In this document: positions 1 through 8,337 of the stretch, in pieces
Position numbering within the stretch: the first letter of the stretch is position 1
Layout of the letters: each line of letters begins with the position of its first letter
Assembly (NCBI RefSeq): GCF_040712075.1
Contig: NZ_JBFCVL010000004.1
Span: forward strand, 372,001 to 436,000
Origin: Fodinicurvata sp. EGI_FJ10296
Lineage (GTDB): Bacteria; Pseudomonadota; Alphaproteobacteria; DSM-16000; Inquilinaceae
DNA: 64,000 bases
Direction of reading: 5' to 3'
Made by a program: the position numbers and the translations under genes
Notes under the pieces: model-generated
Told to the model about the DNA's origin: nothing
The model's input: only the letters and a program-made list of their open reading frames with translations
The model's database searches: none

Positions 1-414
1 CCCCGGAAGCGCGAAGCTCTGTTTGGCAACTGTGTTTGTCAATGCAGCATCCGCCCCCTATCTCATCCCCCGAGGTGCGAAGCACCATCCGGGGTCCACA
101 CGCACCGGTAGAGAGCTGATAGTGTGGTCCCCGGATCAGCGCCGCGTCACGTCCGTGCCGCAGCGCGTCCGGGGAAGGGGAATTCTCCCGCCCGCTACCA
201 TCATGATAGCAAAAGCGCGACACACAGGGTTCTACACGCACCGCATGAACTTCGTCGCCTTTCGCGCGCCGCAATCCGCCCGGCGTGAGGGTTAACCGAC
301 CCTTGAAACACGCCCTTCCCGATGTCATTTCACGTTTGCATTCACCCAAATGGCTATTCAGCCATCGTTTCACAATCCCCATCCGTGAATTCCCGGACAC
401 ACAAAGGGCACTGT
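1..414. other. non-coding region upstream of the GST gene
   Basis: No convincing gene is visible in this stretch. The short reading frames have no family resemblance and cross the repeat at 71-188. Bases 1-22 resemble the distal part of the same repeat family seen near 37400-37420 (shared string GGAAGCGCGAAGC), so another partial copy may lie at the left edge. A small perfect inverted repeat, ATGGCT-ATTC-AGCCAT, sits at 350-365, about 50 bases before the GST start, and could be an operator or a short hairpin. An AAAGGG stretch at about 403-408 is the ribosome binding site of the next gene. Confidence 0.5.
71..188 (+). repeat. interspersed intergenic repeat, copy 1
   Basis: This copy matches the reverse complement of 37300-37420. 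Shared blocks, in order, are a GCGAAGC stem, GGTCCACACG, GTGTGG, a CCCCGG block, GCGTCAC, GTGCCGCAGCGCGTCCGGGG, and a terminal GGGGAAT/T-rich..TCC tail. Two hairpins can be drawn: GGGGTCCACAC with GTGTGGTCCCC (one mismatch), and CCCCGGA with TCCGGGG. Both pairings are kept in the second copy although some bases differ, which suggests selection on structure. The family is not one I recognise. Confidence 0.7.
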
Positions 415-1110
415 ATGATTACGCTTTATACCTGGGCGACGCCCAACGGATTCAAGGTTTCCATGTTGCTTGAGGAATTGGGCCTCCCCTACGAGGTCGT
501 GCCCGTGAATATCGGCGCCGGCGACCAGTTCAAGCCGGAATTCCTGGAGATCAGCCCGAACAACAAGATACCGGCGATCGTCGACACCGACGGCCCTGAT
601 GGAAAACCGATCAGCATCTTTGAATCCGGCGCTATCCTGATCTATCTGGCGGAAAAGACGAAGAGCAGCTTCCTGCCCGCTGATCCACGGCAACGTTACG
701 AAGTCCTGCAATGGCTGATGTGGCAGATGGGCGGATTCGGCCCGATGCTCGGTCAGGCGCACCATTTCCGGCAGTATGCGCCCGAGCGAATCGACTACCC
801 CTATGATCGCTATACCAACGAAGCTGGTCGGCTCTATAATGTTCTCGACAAGCAACTCGGCAAGGGACGCTTCATGGTCAGCGACACCTATACCATCGCA
901 GATGTCGCCACATGGCCCTGGGCACGAACGATCGAGCGCCAAGGCCACAGCTATGACGACTTCCCGAACGTCAAGCGATGGTTCCAGGAGATTGAAGCCC
1001 GCCCGGCAACCGGGAAAGGCGTTAGTCTGCTTCAGGAACTCCGGTCGCCACAGATGGACGACAGTGCCAAGGCTGTGCTGTTCGGCGCCGCGCAGTATCA
1101 GCGGCGGTGA
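415..1110 (+). CDS. glutathione S-transferase family protein (YfcG/Ure2-like)
   Basis: A 231-residue protein of the usual two-domain GST length. The N-terminus (MITLYTWATPNGFKVSMLLE) is the thioredoxin-like glutathione-binding domain of the YfcG/Ure2p group, with the N-G-x-K-V motif near residues 10-14. 'NNKIPAIVD' near residues 44-52 carries the conserved cis-Pro, and 'ESGAI' follows. The C-terminal half is the helical domain ('TIADVATWPWAR'). Members conjugate glutathione or reduce disulfides in the cytoplasm; the substrate cannot be told. ATG 415 was chosen over the upstream start at 322 because homology begins there and AAAGGG lies about 7 bases before it. The stop overlaps the next start (GTGA), implying translational coupling. 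Confidence 0.88.
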   Translation: MITLYTWATPNGFKVSMLLEELGLPYEVVPVNIGAGDQFKPEFLEISPNNKIPAIVDTDGPDGKPISIFESGAILIYLAEKTKSSFLPADPRQRYEVLQWLMWQMGGFGPMLGQAHHFRQYAPERIDYPYDRYTNEAGRLYNVLDKQLGKGRFMVSDTYTIADVATWPWARTIERQGHSYDDFPNVKRWFQEIEARPATGKGVSLLQELRSPQMDDSAKAVLFGAAQYQRR

Positions 1111-1829
1111 CAGAAGCGAGCGCAAGGCCGCGCTCGCGCGCGCAATTCGGTGAGGACGTGGCACTCCACGCCCTCATCGGCGCCGGCCCTGCGACCATCG
1201 TCGAGGTGGGTGGCCACGACGGCGTAACCGGCAGCATGAGCCTCTATTTCGAGGAACTCGGCTGGCCCTGTCTGGTCGTGGAGCCGATCCCGGCGCTGGC
1301 CGAGGCGATCCGCCGCCGGCGGACCTGCATCGTCGTTGAAGCCGCGGCGGACACGACCGAGGGGCAAGCTGATTTTCTGGTGCCCGAGGGCAGCGAGACG
1401 ATCGCAACGCTGGACAACGAAAACACCGCTCATTCCCGTATCGGCGAACATACTGGCGCCGTTAGCCGCATTCAGGTGCGGACCCGCCGCCTCGACGACA
1501 TCCTGCACGATGCCGGCCTTGACCGCGCCGATGTCGTCAGCGTTGACGTCGAAGGCAACGAGCTGAACGTGCTGAACGGATTTTCCCTCAGCCGTTGGAA
1601 TCCACGATTTCTGATTCTCGAAGACAACAGCTTCGGCCGAGATCAGACGGTTCGCCGGCATCTGCAGCACCAGGGCTATCGCATCATGCGCGTGACTGGT
1701 GTCAATCACTGGTACTGTCGGGCCGACGATCCGGCGTTGACCGTGCTGGAACGCACACGATGCCAGGCGATGCTGCTCGCCGTTCGGATTTTCGGAATCG
1801 TAACCGGGCGCGGGCGACCGTCCGGCTAA
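1107..1829 (+). CDS. FkbM family methyltransferase
   Basis: A 240-residue SAM-dependent methyltransferase of the FkbM type. The N-terminal 'AQFGEDVAL...ATIVEVGGHDGVTGS' is the SAM-binding loop typical of the family, followed by 'VVEPIPALAEAIRRR' (acidic end of strand 2) and 'DVVSVDVEGNELNVLNGF', the signature D-V-E-G motif. FkbM enzymes O-methylate sugars or small molecules; the substrate here is unknown. It starts with GTG at 1107, overlapping the GST stop by four bases, so the two genes probably form an operon. The gene ends 10 bases before the convergent thioesterase gene. Confidence 0.85.
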   Translation: MTEASARPRSRAQFGEDVALHALIGAGPATIVEVGGHDGVTGSMSLYFEELGWPCLVVEPIPALAEAIRRRRTCIVVEAAADTTEGQADFLVPEGSETIATLDNENTAHSRIGEHTGAVSRIQVRTRRLDDILHDAGLDRADVVSVDVEGNELNVLNGFSLSRWNPRFLILEDNSFGRDQTVRRHLQHQGYRIMRVTGVNHWYCRADDPALTVLERTRCQAMLLAVRIFGIVTGRGRPSG

Positions 1830-1839
1830 CTAACCCGTA

Positions 1840-2370
1840 TCATGCGATATCGCCCAGCACCGCATCGGATGCCGCGAAATGCCCGACAGCCTCCGGCAGG
1901 GCCGGGCTTTCCGCCGGCAGGCCGAGGGCTTGCATCACGGTGGGCACGGAGACCGCACCATCGCGGGTTCGATACGCGCCGCGCACCAGGGCCACGGCAA
2001 TCAGCGTACCATCGGCGCGTTCGAACCGCTGGCGAATATAGAACCAGCGGTCGTCCCAGCCGATCAGACGGCTGGTGAGATGAAAGCGCTCGAACGGGGC
2101 GATGCTGCGCCGATAGCGGATCATCGCACCGCCGATCACCGCCATCCAGCCATTCTTGCGCATCGAACCGGTGAACCCGGCGCGCACGACCAGATCCAGA
2201 CGGCCAAGATCCATCAGAGTGAGGAACCGGCCGTTGTTCATATGGAAGTTGCCGTCCAGATCGTGCGGCCAGCAACGGAACGTCAATTGGCGCTCGGCCA
2301 TGACATCCCGCACGGGCCGGCCCAGAAAAGCCGCCACCAGCACCCGTAGCAATCGCATATACAGGTTCAT
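1840..2370 (-). CDS. THEM6-like acyl-CoA thioesterase (hot-dog fold)
   Basis: A 176-residue protein resembling the THEM6/4HBT-like thioesterase family: 'TFRCWPHDLDGNFHMNNGRFLTLMDLGRLDL' contains the D-x-x-x-H-M-N-N hot-dog motif near residues 38-46. A short hydrophobic N-terminus (MNLYMRLLRVLVAAFLG) may anchor it to the membrane. The family is thought to hydrolyse acyl-CoA or acyl thioesters. It lies directly downstream of, and on the same strand as, an acyl-CoA dehydrogenase gene (27-base gap), which fits a role in trimming CoA esters from the beta-oxidation cluster. Confidence 0.75.
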   Translation of the reverse strand: MNLYMRLLRVLVAAFLGRPVRDVMAERQLTFRCWPHDLDGNFHMNNGRFLTLMDLGRLDLVVRAGFTGSMRKNGWMAVIGGAMIRYRRSIAPFERFHLTSRLIGWDDRWFYIRQRFERADGTLIAVALVRGAYRTRDGAVSVPTVMQALGLPAESPALPEAVGHFAASDAVLGDIA

Positions 2371-2397
2371 ACCAAGGCAGACCGCTCGCGGCCGCGA

Positions 2398-4203
2398 TCA
2401 GAAATCGTCATCGGCCAACCCCATGATACTTCCGCCGCCGTTCATGATCGCGATGAACCGTCCATTGGCTTCCGGCAACATCCGCTCCATGAAGAACCGC
2501 GCCGTTGCCAGCTTGGCCTCGTGGAATCCGGGGTTGTCGGTCCCCGCCGCCAGTTTTTCGTGCGCGACGACGGCCATGCGCAGCCAGGCCCGCCCCATGG
2601 CGACCAGGGCAAACAGCCTCAGATAGTCACTGGCTGCGGCACCGGCCTCGTTGGGATCCTTCAGCCCGCGCTGGGCGACGATCAGGGTCGCCTGCTGAAG
2701 CTTGCCGAAGGCCTTTGCCAGCGGTCCGACGAGACCGGCAAGTTGCCCGTCTTCGGCGTGGGACCGAAGCAGCGCCTCGGTCGGATGGAAGAAGTACCTG
2801 AGCAGGCGACCCGTCTCCTGGGGCAGCTTGCGCCCGACCAGATCCATGGCCTGAACGCCGTTCGCCCCTTCGTAGATCTGGGCGATCCGGGCATCGCGGA
2901 CATGCTGTTCCATACCCCATTCGCGGATATAACCATGACCGCCGAAGATCTGGACGCCCATATTGGCGCAGTCAAAGCCCATATCGGTGAAATACGCCTT
3001 GATGATCGGCGTCATCAGCGAAACGAACGCCTCGGCCTCCCGCCGCCGTTCGGCGTCCGGGTGACGATCCGCAACGTCGATCGCCTGTCCGACCTCGTAT
3101 GCGATCATGCGGGCGCCTTCGTTGAACGCCTTCATGGTCAGCAGCATGCGCCGGACATCGGGATGCACCATCAGGCTGTCCGCCGGCTGATCGGGCGATT
3201 TCGGCCCGTCCAGCGCCCGGCCCTGACGTCTGTCCTTTGCGTAGGCGAGTGCATTCTGATAGGCGACCTCGGCGATGCCCAGACCCTGCAACCCGACGCC
3301 GAGCCGGGCGACGTTCATCATCACGAACATGGCCTTGAGGCCGCGATGCGGTTCTCCGACCAGCCAGCCCTGCGCGCCGTCGAAGTTCAGCACGCAGGTC
3401 GCCGAGCCGTTGATCCCCATCTTGTGCTCGATCGACGCGCAGCGAACGCCGTTTCGCGCGCCGGGCGTCGCATCGTCGCCCTGACCCTCGGGCAGGAACT
3501 TCGGCACAACGAACAGGCTGATACCGCGGGTGCCCGACGGCGCATCGGGCAGCCGTGCCAGCACCAGATGAACGATGTTCTCGGTCAGATCGTGTTCACC
3601 GGCCGAGATGAAGATCTTGGTCCCGGTCAGGCGATAGGCGCCGTCTAAACCGGGGTCGGCGGTCGCCTTGGTGCGGACCAGTCCCAGATCGGTGCCGCAT
3701 TGCGGCTCGGTCAGGCACATGGTGCCGGCCCAGCGCCCACTGATCATGGGCGGCAGATAGGTGCGCTTCTGATCGTCACTGCCGAACGTTTCCAACGCGT
3801 TGATGGCGCCGTGCGTCAGCCCCGGATACATGGCAAACGCCATGTTGGCCGATGACAGAATCTCCTCCATCACGAAGTTCACCGACTTCGGCAGCCCCTG
3901 TCCGCCATGGGCGGGGTCCGACGACAGCGCCGTCCAGCCGCCTTCGGCGAACGCCTTGTACGCGTCCTTGAAGCCGGCCGGCGTGCGTACGGTCCCGTCT
4001 TCGTAAGTGCACCCTTCTTCGTCGCCGACGCGGTTCAGCGGGTACAGTTCGCGCTCGGCGAATCTTGCACCCTCCTCCAATATGGCGGCGACGACATCGG
4101 GCGTGGCGTCTTCGTATCCCGGCAGTTCGGCCAGTGCGCCGACATCCAGCACGTCTTCCAGGATGAAGCGGATGTCGTCGAGTGGCGCCTTGTAACTCGG
4201 CAT
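2398..4203 (-). CDS. acyl-CoA dehydrogenase, long (FadE-type with C-terminal domain)
   Basis: A 601-residue FAD-dependent acyl-CoA dehydrogenase that oxidises acyl-CoA to trans-2-enoyl-CoA, the first beta-oxidation step. Visible in order are the N-terminal helical region ('GGWTALSSDPAHGGQGLPKSV'), the substrate/FAD loop 'MCLTEPQCGTDLGLV', the middle beta domain, 'YAKDRRQGRAL', the 'IFGGHGYIREWGMEQ' helix, and a C-terminal extension ending in 'GGGSIMGLADDDF', typical of the 590-600 residue class. ATG 4203 is preceded by AAGGAG 7 bases away; the open frame extends further upstream without homology. The next gene upstream on the same strand is the FadN-type fusion, 25 bases away, so they are probably cotranscribed. 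Confidence 0.93.
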   Translation of the reverse strand: MPSYKAPLDDIRFILEDVLDVGALAELPGYEDATPDVVAAILEEGARFAERELYPLNRVGDEEGCTYEDGTVRTPAGFKDAYKAFAEGGWTALSSDPAHGGQGLPKSVNFVMEEILSSANMAFAMYPGLTHGAINALETFGSDDQKRTYLPPMISGRWAGTMCLTEPQCGTDLGLVRTKATADPGLDGAYRLTGTKIFISAGEHDLTENIVHLVLARLPDAPSGTRGISLFVVPKFLPEGQGDDATPGARNGVRCASIEHKMGINGSATCVLNFDGAQGWLVGEPHRGLKAMFVMMNVARLGVGLQGLGIAEVAYQNALAYAKDRRQGRALDGPKSPDQPADSLMVHPDVRRMLLTMKAFNEGARMIAYEVGQAIDVADRHPDAERRREAEAFVSLMTPIIKAYFTDMGFDCANMGVQIFGGHGYIREWGMEQHVRDARIAQIYEGANGVQAMDLVGRKLPQETGRLLRYFFHPTEALLRSHAEDGQLAGLVGPLAKAFGKLQQATLIVAQRGLKDPNEAGAAASDYLRLFALVAMGRAWLRMAVVAHEKLAAGTDNPGFHEAKLATARFFMERMLPEANGRFIAIMNGGGSIMGLADDDF

Positions 4204-4228
4204 GGCTGTGATCTCCTTACCCGACCCG

Positions 4229-6559
4229 TCAGTTGCGCAGCGGCTTGTTGGTTTCGAGCATATGCTCGATCCGGGCGATGGTGGCCGGATGCCGGACCAT
4301 CTCCATAAACGCCGCCCGTTCCAGCGCCAGGATCGCGTCTTCATCGAGGGTCTCGGTGATATCGGTGTCGCCACCGGAAAGCACCCGCGCCAAGGCGTCG
4401 GCAACCACTCGGTCGTGCGGCGTCGCCACGCCGGCAAGCGCCATCTGGTCGACCGCGATCTTCATGCCGGTGCGCGCCGTCGGTCCCGGCAGGCGAATTT
4501 CCTCCGGCGGCGACGGCGGTGTATAGCCCGCCTGGACCATGGCAAGCGCGCGGGCCTTGGCATCGGCCAGAACGCGGTCACGGTTCATGGTGATGCCGTC
4601 GGTCGGCCGCAGAAAGCCCAGTTCCTGCGCCTCCATGGCCGATTTCGCGACCTTGGCCGTGCCCAGCGTCTCGAACACCGATTGTATCGGCGGCATCGGG
4701 CCGTTCGGGCGTTTGGGATTGACCATATGGCGCAGCAGCATCTCCTTGCATCCGCCCCAGCCGGGGACAAGACCGACACCGGTTTCGACGAGACCGATAT
4801 AGGATTCGCCCGCCGCCTGAACCGCGTCGCAATGCAACAGCATCTCGCAGCCTCCGCCCAGGGCCAGACCCGCGGGGGCGCCGACGACCGGGAACGGCGC
4901 GTATTTCATCGCCTGATAAGCCTTCTGGCCCCCCTCGACCAGTTGCTCGACCTGATCCCACAGCGCGACATTGATGACGAACAGGGCCAGGCCGAGATTG
5001 GCGCCGACGGAGAAATTGGTGCCGTCGCTGTAAAGCACCATTGCCTTGTAATCGCGGCCGGTCAGCGCGATCGACTTGCCGAGCAGGTCCATGACCTGGT
5101 CGTCGAGCGCGTTCATCTTCGTCGTCACCTCAAACCCGGTGACACCATCGCCGAGATCCCACAGGCAGGCCGAGCCGTTCTTGAGCAAGGGCTTCGACGT
5201 CCGCTTGATATCGTCCAGCCACAGCACGCCTTCGGCGCGGGGGACCGGGCGATAGCCACCGTCGGGATGGAGAGCGTGCAGAATGCCGTCGACTGTCTTG
5301 TAGAACCCTTCGGCGCGGGCCAATTCCAGCAAGGGCGGGACGGCGAATCCCTCGGCCTCAAGCCGGGCGGCCAGCGTGTCGGCACCGATCATATCGGCGA
5401 GTTCGAACGGCCCCCATTTCCACGCATAGCCAAGGCGCATCGCCTCATCGACGCCGTGTATGGTGTCGCTGATCTCGGGCACCAGGCCGGCGGCATAGCT
5501 CAGCGTCTGCGCCAGTACCCGCCAGGCATACTGGCCTTCGACGCTGTCATGGGCGACGAGACCGGCGAGGCCGGTAGCTTTCGTCGCCTCAACGGCTTCG
5601 ATCCGCGGTTTCGTCGATGGTGAGAACTCACCGGTGCGGAGATCGACCGACTCTTTTACCTTTTCCGGGCCCGAACGCTCAAGGCGATAGAACCCGCCCT
5701 TGCCCTTTCGGCCGGTATAGCCGTCGGCGATCAGCCGCTCGATGACCGGATCGACCCGATAGATTGCCCGATAAGCGTCGTTCGCGGGCAGCGTGGTCAG
5801 CAACGACTGTGCGATCTTGGGCATCAGGTCCAGCCCGACGAGATCGACCAGACCGAAAACGCCGGTCTTGGGCACACCCATTGGCCGTCCGACGATCTGA
5901 TCCGCCTGCTCGACGGTCAGCCCGAGATCGATGGCCTCGTTGATCGCAACCTGAATCCAGAACGTCCCGATCCGGTTGGCGATGAAACCGGGCGTGTCCT
6001 TGCAGGTCACCACGCCCTTGCCGAGCCGGCGGTCGCCGACATCGCGGATCATCGCGACTTTGGCGGCGTCGGTCTCCGGCGCCGAGACGACCTCCAGCAG
6101 GCGCATATAGCGCGGCGGATTGAAGAAATGGGTGACCATGAACGAGGCCTTGAAAGCGTCGGATCGGCCCCGGGTCAGGATCGACAGCGGGATCGTGGAC
6201 GTGTTCGACGACACCACGGCCTCGGGTTTGATCACCGGTTCCAGCCGGGCATAGAGATCGGCCTTCACCGCCGGATCCTCGACCACCGCTTCCACGATCC
6301 AGTCGCAATCGGACAACGATTGCAGGTCGTCCTCGGTATTGCCGGGCGTGACAAGCCGGGCAACCTTCTTCGACATGAAGGGCGCGGGATCTGTCTTCAG
6401 CATGCGCTGAATGGCGCCCCTGGCCAGGGTCGACCGGTCGGCCGCCCCGTCGGGCACGATGTCCAACAGCATCACGGGAATTCCGGCATTGGCGAGATGG
6501 GCGGCGATACCGCTGCCCATGACGCCGGCCCCGATCACGGCCGCCTTCTTTACTGTCAT
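4229..6559 (-). CDS. 3-hydroxyacyl-CoA dehydrogenase/enoyl-CoA hydratase fusion (FadN-type order)
   Basis: A 776-residue bifunctional beta-oxidation enzyme. The N-terminal Rossmann fold has 'AVIGAGVMGSGIAAHLANAG' (GxGxxG, about residues 7-26), then 'SSNTSTIPLS' and 'FFNPPRYMRLLEVV' of 3-hydroxyacyl-CoA dehydrogenase. The C-terminal half has a crotonase-like fold with 'NFSVGANLGL' and 'PAGLALGGGCEMLLHCDAVQAAGESYIGLVETGVGLVPGWGG'. The dehydrogenase-first order is that of Bacillus FadN, the reverse of FadB/FadJ. The reading frame continues upstream over the thiolase gene, but homology starts at ATG 6559, preceded by AAAAGGAGC. The thiolase gene ends 23 bases upstream, giving the classic pairing. 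Confidence 0.93.
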   Translation of the reverse strand: MTVKKAAVIGAGVMGSGIAAHLANAGIPVMLLDIVPDGAADRSTLARGAIQRMLKTDPAPFMSKKVARLVTPGNTEDDLQSLSDCDWIVEAVVEDPAVKADLYARLEPVIKPEAVVSSNTSTIPLSILTRGRSDAFKASFMVTHFFNPPRYMRLLEVVSAPETDAAKVAMIRDVGDRRLGKGVVTCKDTPGFIANRIGTFWIQVAINEAIDLGLTVEQADQIVGRPMGVPKTGVFGLVDLVGLDLMPKIAQSLLTTLPANDAYRAIYRVDPVIERLIADGYTGRKGKGGFYRLERSGPEKVKESVDLRTGEFSPSTKPRIEAVEATKATGLAGLVAHDSVEGQYAWRVLAQTLSYAAGLVPEISDTIHGVDEAMRLGYAWKWGPFELADMIGADTLAARLEAEGFAVPPLLELARAEGFYKTVDGILHALHPDGGYRPVPRAEGVLWLDDIKRTSKPLLKNGSACLWDLGDGVTGFEVTTKMNALDDQVMDLLGKSIALTGRDYKAMVLYSDGTNFSVGANLGLALFVINVALWDQVEQLVEGGQKAYQAMKYAPFPVVGAPAGLALGGGCEMLLHCDAVQAAGESYIGLVETGVGLVPGWGGCKEMLLRHMVNPKRPNGPMPPIQSVFETLGTAKVAKSAMEAQELGFLRPTDGITMNRDRVLADAKARALAMVQAGYTPPSPPEEIRLPGPTARTGMKIAVDQMALAGVATPHDRVVADALARVLSGGDTDITETLDEDAILALERAAFMEMVRHPATIARIEHMLETNKPLRN

Positions 6560-6582
6560 GGCCTTGCTCCTTTTCCCGCCGG

Positions 6583-7722
6583 TCAGATCGCCTCGAGAAC
6601 GGTTGCGATGCCCTGACCGCCGCCGATGCACATGGTGGCGAGCGCCAGCGACCGGCCCTCGCGCTTGAGCAGCGATGCCGCCTTGCCGGTGATCCGCGCG
6701 CCCGATGCGCCCAGCGGATGGCCGAGCGCGAGCGCGCCGCCGTCGATATTGGTCTTGTCCCAGTCCAGGCCGAGATCGTGGGCGACGGCCAGTGACTGGG
6801 CAGCAAAGGCTTCGTTCAGTTCGACGATATCGATGTCGGAAAGTGTCACGCCCGCCCGCTCCATCGCCTTTTGCGCGGCGTGGACGGGGCCAATGCCCAT
6901 GATCTCCGGGGCACAGCCGGATATCGCCATCGAACGCAGTTTCGCCAACGGCTGCAATCCGTGCTCGCGGGCGTAGGCCGCCGAACAGACGATGGTCGCC
7001 GACGCGCCGTCGGTCAGCGGGCTGGAGGTGCCGGCGGTAACGGTGCCGGCGGCGTCGAAAGCCGGCTTCAGATTGTCCAGGGCATCGTGCGTGGTTTCCG
7101 GCCGGATGGTTCCATCCGCAGCCACGGTGCCGGCTTTGGTCTCGATTGGCACGATTTCGTCGTTGAAGGAACCGGCAGCAGCGGCCCTGGCGGCGCGCGC
7201 GTGGCTCATGATCGCCAGATCCTGCTGATCCCGGCGCGGAATGTCGTATTTCTTCGCCAGATTTTCCGCCGTGATGCCCATGCTGACATACGCCCCCGGC
7301 ATACGCTCCTCCAGCGCGGGGTTCGGCGCCGGATTGAAGCCCATCATCGGCACCCGGCTCATGCTTTCCACGCCGGCAGAGACAAAGGCCCGCCCCGCGC
7401 CGCATTGAATGGCGCCCGCCGCCATATGGATCGCCTGCATCGACGAACCGCAATAGCGGTTGACCGTGACGCCGCCGACCGACAGCGGCAGGCCGGCGAT
7501 CAGCGCGACCATGCGGCCCATGTTGAAGCCCTGTTCACCTTCCGGGAACGCGTTGCCGAGGATCAGATCCTCGATATCCGCCGGCTCCAGACCCAGATCG
7601 TCGACCATGACCCGCACCACGCGGGCGATCAGATCGTCCGGACGCACGGTCTTCAGGTCGCCCTTATGGGCGAAATGGTGTGGCGAACGCCTGTAGGCGG
7701 CGATGACTACATCCTGGTGCAT
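6583..7722 (-). CDS. acetyl-CoA C-acyltransferase (thiolase)
   Basis: A 379-residue thiolase catalysing CoA-dependent cleavage of 3-ketoacyl-CoA. The acyl-accepting cysteine is C91 in 'VTVNRYCGSSMQAI'. The 'NEAFAAQSLA' loop, 'GGALALGHPLGASGARI' (catalytic His) and the C-terminal 'MCIGGGQGIATVLE' with the second Cys are all present, so the active site looks complete. With the downstream FadN-type fusion and acyl-CoA dehydrogenase it forms a fatty-acid beta-oxidation operon. The MerR regulator ends four bases upstream on the same strand, so regulator and enzymes are likely on one transcript from the promoter at 8253-8281. Confidence 0.94.
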   Translation of the reverse strand: MHQDVVIAAYRRSPHHFAHKGDLKTVRPDDLIARVVRVMVDDLGLEPADIEDLILGNAFPEGEQGFNMGRMVALIAGLPLSVGGVTVNRYCGSSMQAIHMAAGAIQCGAGRAFVSAGVESMSRVPMMGFNPAPNPALEERMPGAYVSMGITAENLAKKYDIPRRDQQDLAIMSHARAARAAAAGSFNDEIVPIETKAGTVAADGTIRPETTHDALDNLKPAFDAAGTVTAGTSSPLTDGASATIVCSAAYAREHGLQPLAKLRSMAISGCAPEIMGIGPVHAAQKAMERAGVTLSDIDIVELNEAFAAQSLAVAHDLGLDWDKTNIDGGALALGHPLGASGARITGKAASLLKREGRSLALATMCIGGGQGIATVLEAI

Positions 7723-7725
7723 CGT

Positions 7726-8178
7726 TCACTCTCCTGTCGGGCGGCCGGCGTCCGCGGCCCCCTGTTCCTGTAGATGGTCGACGATCGCCTGCTCGATATC
7801 CCGCAGTTCCGACAAAGTCTGCCGGACGTCGACAAGCTGCTGCTCCAATGCCCCGATACGATCGCGGGCCCGTTCCAGGGCGAAGCGCATCTGGCCGATC
7901 TGCCGGTCGCGGGAATCGTAGAGTTTCAGGAATTCCGCGATCTCGGCGATCGAAAAACCCAGCCTCTTACCCCGGCAGATAAGTTTGACCCGGGCGCGAT
8001 CGGCGCGCGAATAGACCCGCGTGGTTCCCTTTCGTGCCGGTGTGACCAGTCCCTCGTCCTCGTAGAACCGGATCGTGCGATGCGTAAGACCGAATTCGTC
8101 GGCCAGATCGCCGATCGACCATGTCCGGCCGTCGGGCCGGTCGTCCTCGCGTTCGACTTTGGTCTTCGCCATCGTCAT
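7726..8178 (-). CDS. MerR family transcriptional regulator (fatty-acid/LiuR-like type)
   Basis: The MerR-type winged helix is seen in 'TWSIGDLADEFGLTHRTIRFYEDEGLVTPARKGTTRVYSRADRARVKLI', followed by a long coiled coil ('RFALERARDRIGALEQQLVDVRQTLSELRDIEQAIVDHL') for dimerisation. There are no metal-binding cysteine clusters. Its place as first gene of a beta-oxidation operon fits the proteobacterial MerR regulators of acyl-CoA catabolism (LiuR and relatives). The frame opens at 8235, but the predicted promoter puts the transcript start near 8245, so an internal start at 8178 (MTMAKTK) or nearby is more likely; a GGGGGA stretch lies about 12 bases before it. Autoregulation through the palindrome at 8233-8256 is likely. 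Confidence 0.85.
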   Translation of the reverse strand: MTMAKTKVEREDDRPDGRTWSIGDLADEFGLTHRTIRFYEDEGLVTPARKGTTRVYSRADRARVKLICRGKRLGFSIAEIAEFLKLYDSRDRQIGQMRFALERARDRIGALEQQLVDVRQTLSELRDIEQAIVDHLQEQGAADAGRPTGE

Positions 8179-8232
8179 CGAAATCACGTTTCCCCCGTTC
8201 TCGAACACGCGCACGCTGCCATACCGCATCCG

Positions 8233-8256
8233 CATTCCCTTTACGTAAAGGGAATG
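8233..8256. promoter_or_regulatory. 24-base perfect palindrome, likely MerR operator
   Basis: The sequence is a perfect palindrome with 12-base arms (CATTCCCTTTAC and its complement) centred on TTTACGTAAA. It lies just upstream of the MerR regulator and overlaps the -10 element and probable start point of its promoter. A TTTACGTAAA-type core is what I recall for LiuR-like MerR regulators of acyl-CoA degradation. Its position suggests repression released by an acyl-CoA ligand. Confidence 0.75.
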
Positions 8257-8281
8257 TAGCGACTACGAGCACCTGCGTCAA
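8253..8281 (-). promoter_or_regulatory. sigma70-type promoter of the merR/beta-oxidation operon
   Basis: On the minus strand, TTGACG (8281-8276) is followed after exactly 17 bases by TACATT (8258-8253). The -10 hexamer runs into the 24-base palindrome, so a bound regulator would block RNA polymerase. The next genes on this strand are merR, thiolase, the FadN-type fusion and the acyl-CoA dehydrogenase. Confidence 0.65.
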
Positions 8282-8337
8282 TCGCCGCGTCAATCAAGGC
8301 GTGCGCATCAGCGAACCACCGCTACGGTCGAGAGTGC

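Noticed and set aside
23-295. 90-codon open frame at the left edge
   Set aside because: Runs through the interspersed repeat and has no recognisable family or ribosome binding site.
4202-5623. 473-codon plus-strand open frame opposite the FadN-type gene
   Set aside because: Antisense shadow of a GC-rich gene: His/Arg/Gly-rich translation with no family motifs, while the minus strand encodes a complete enzyme.
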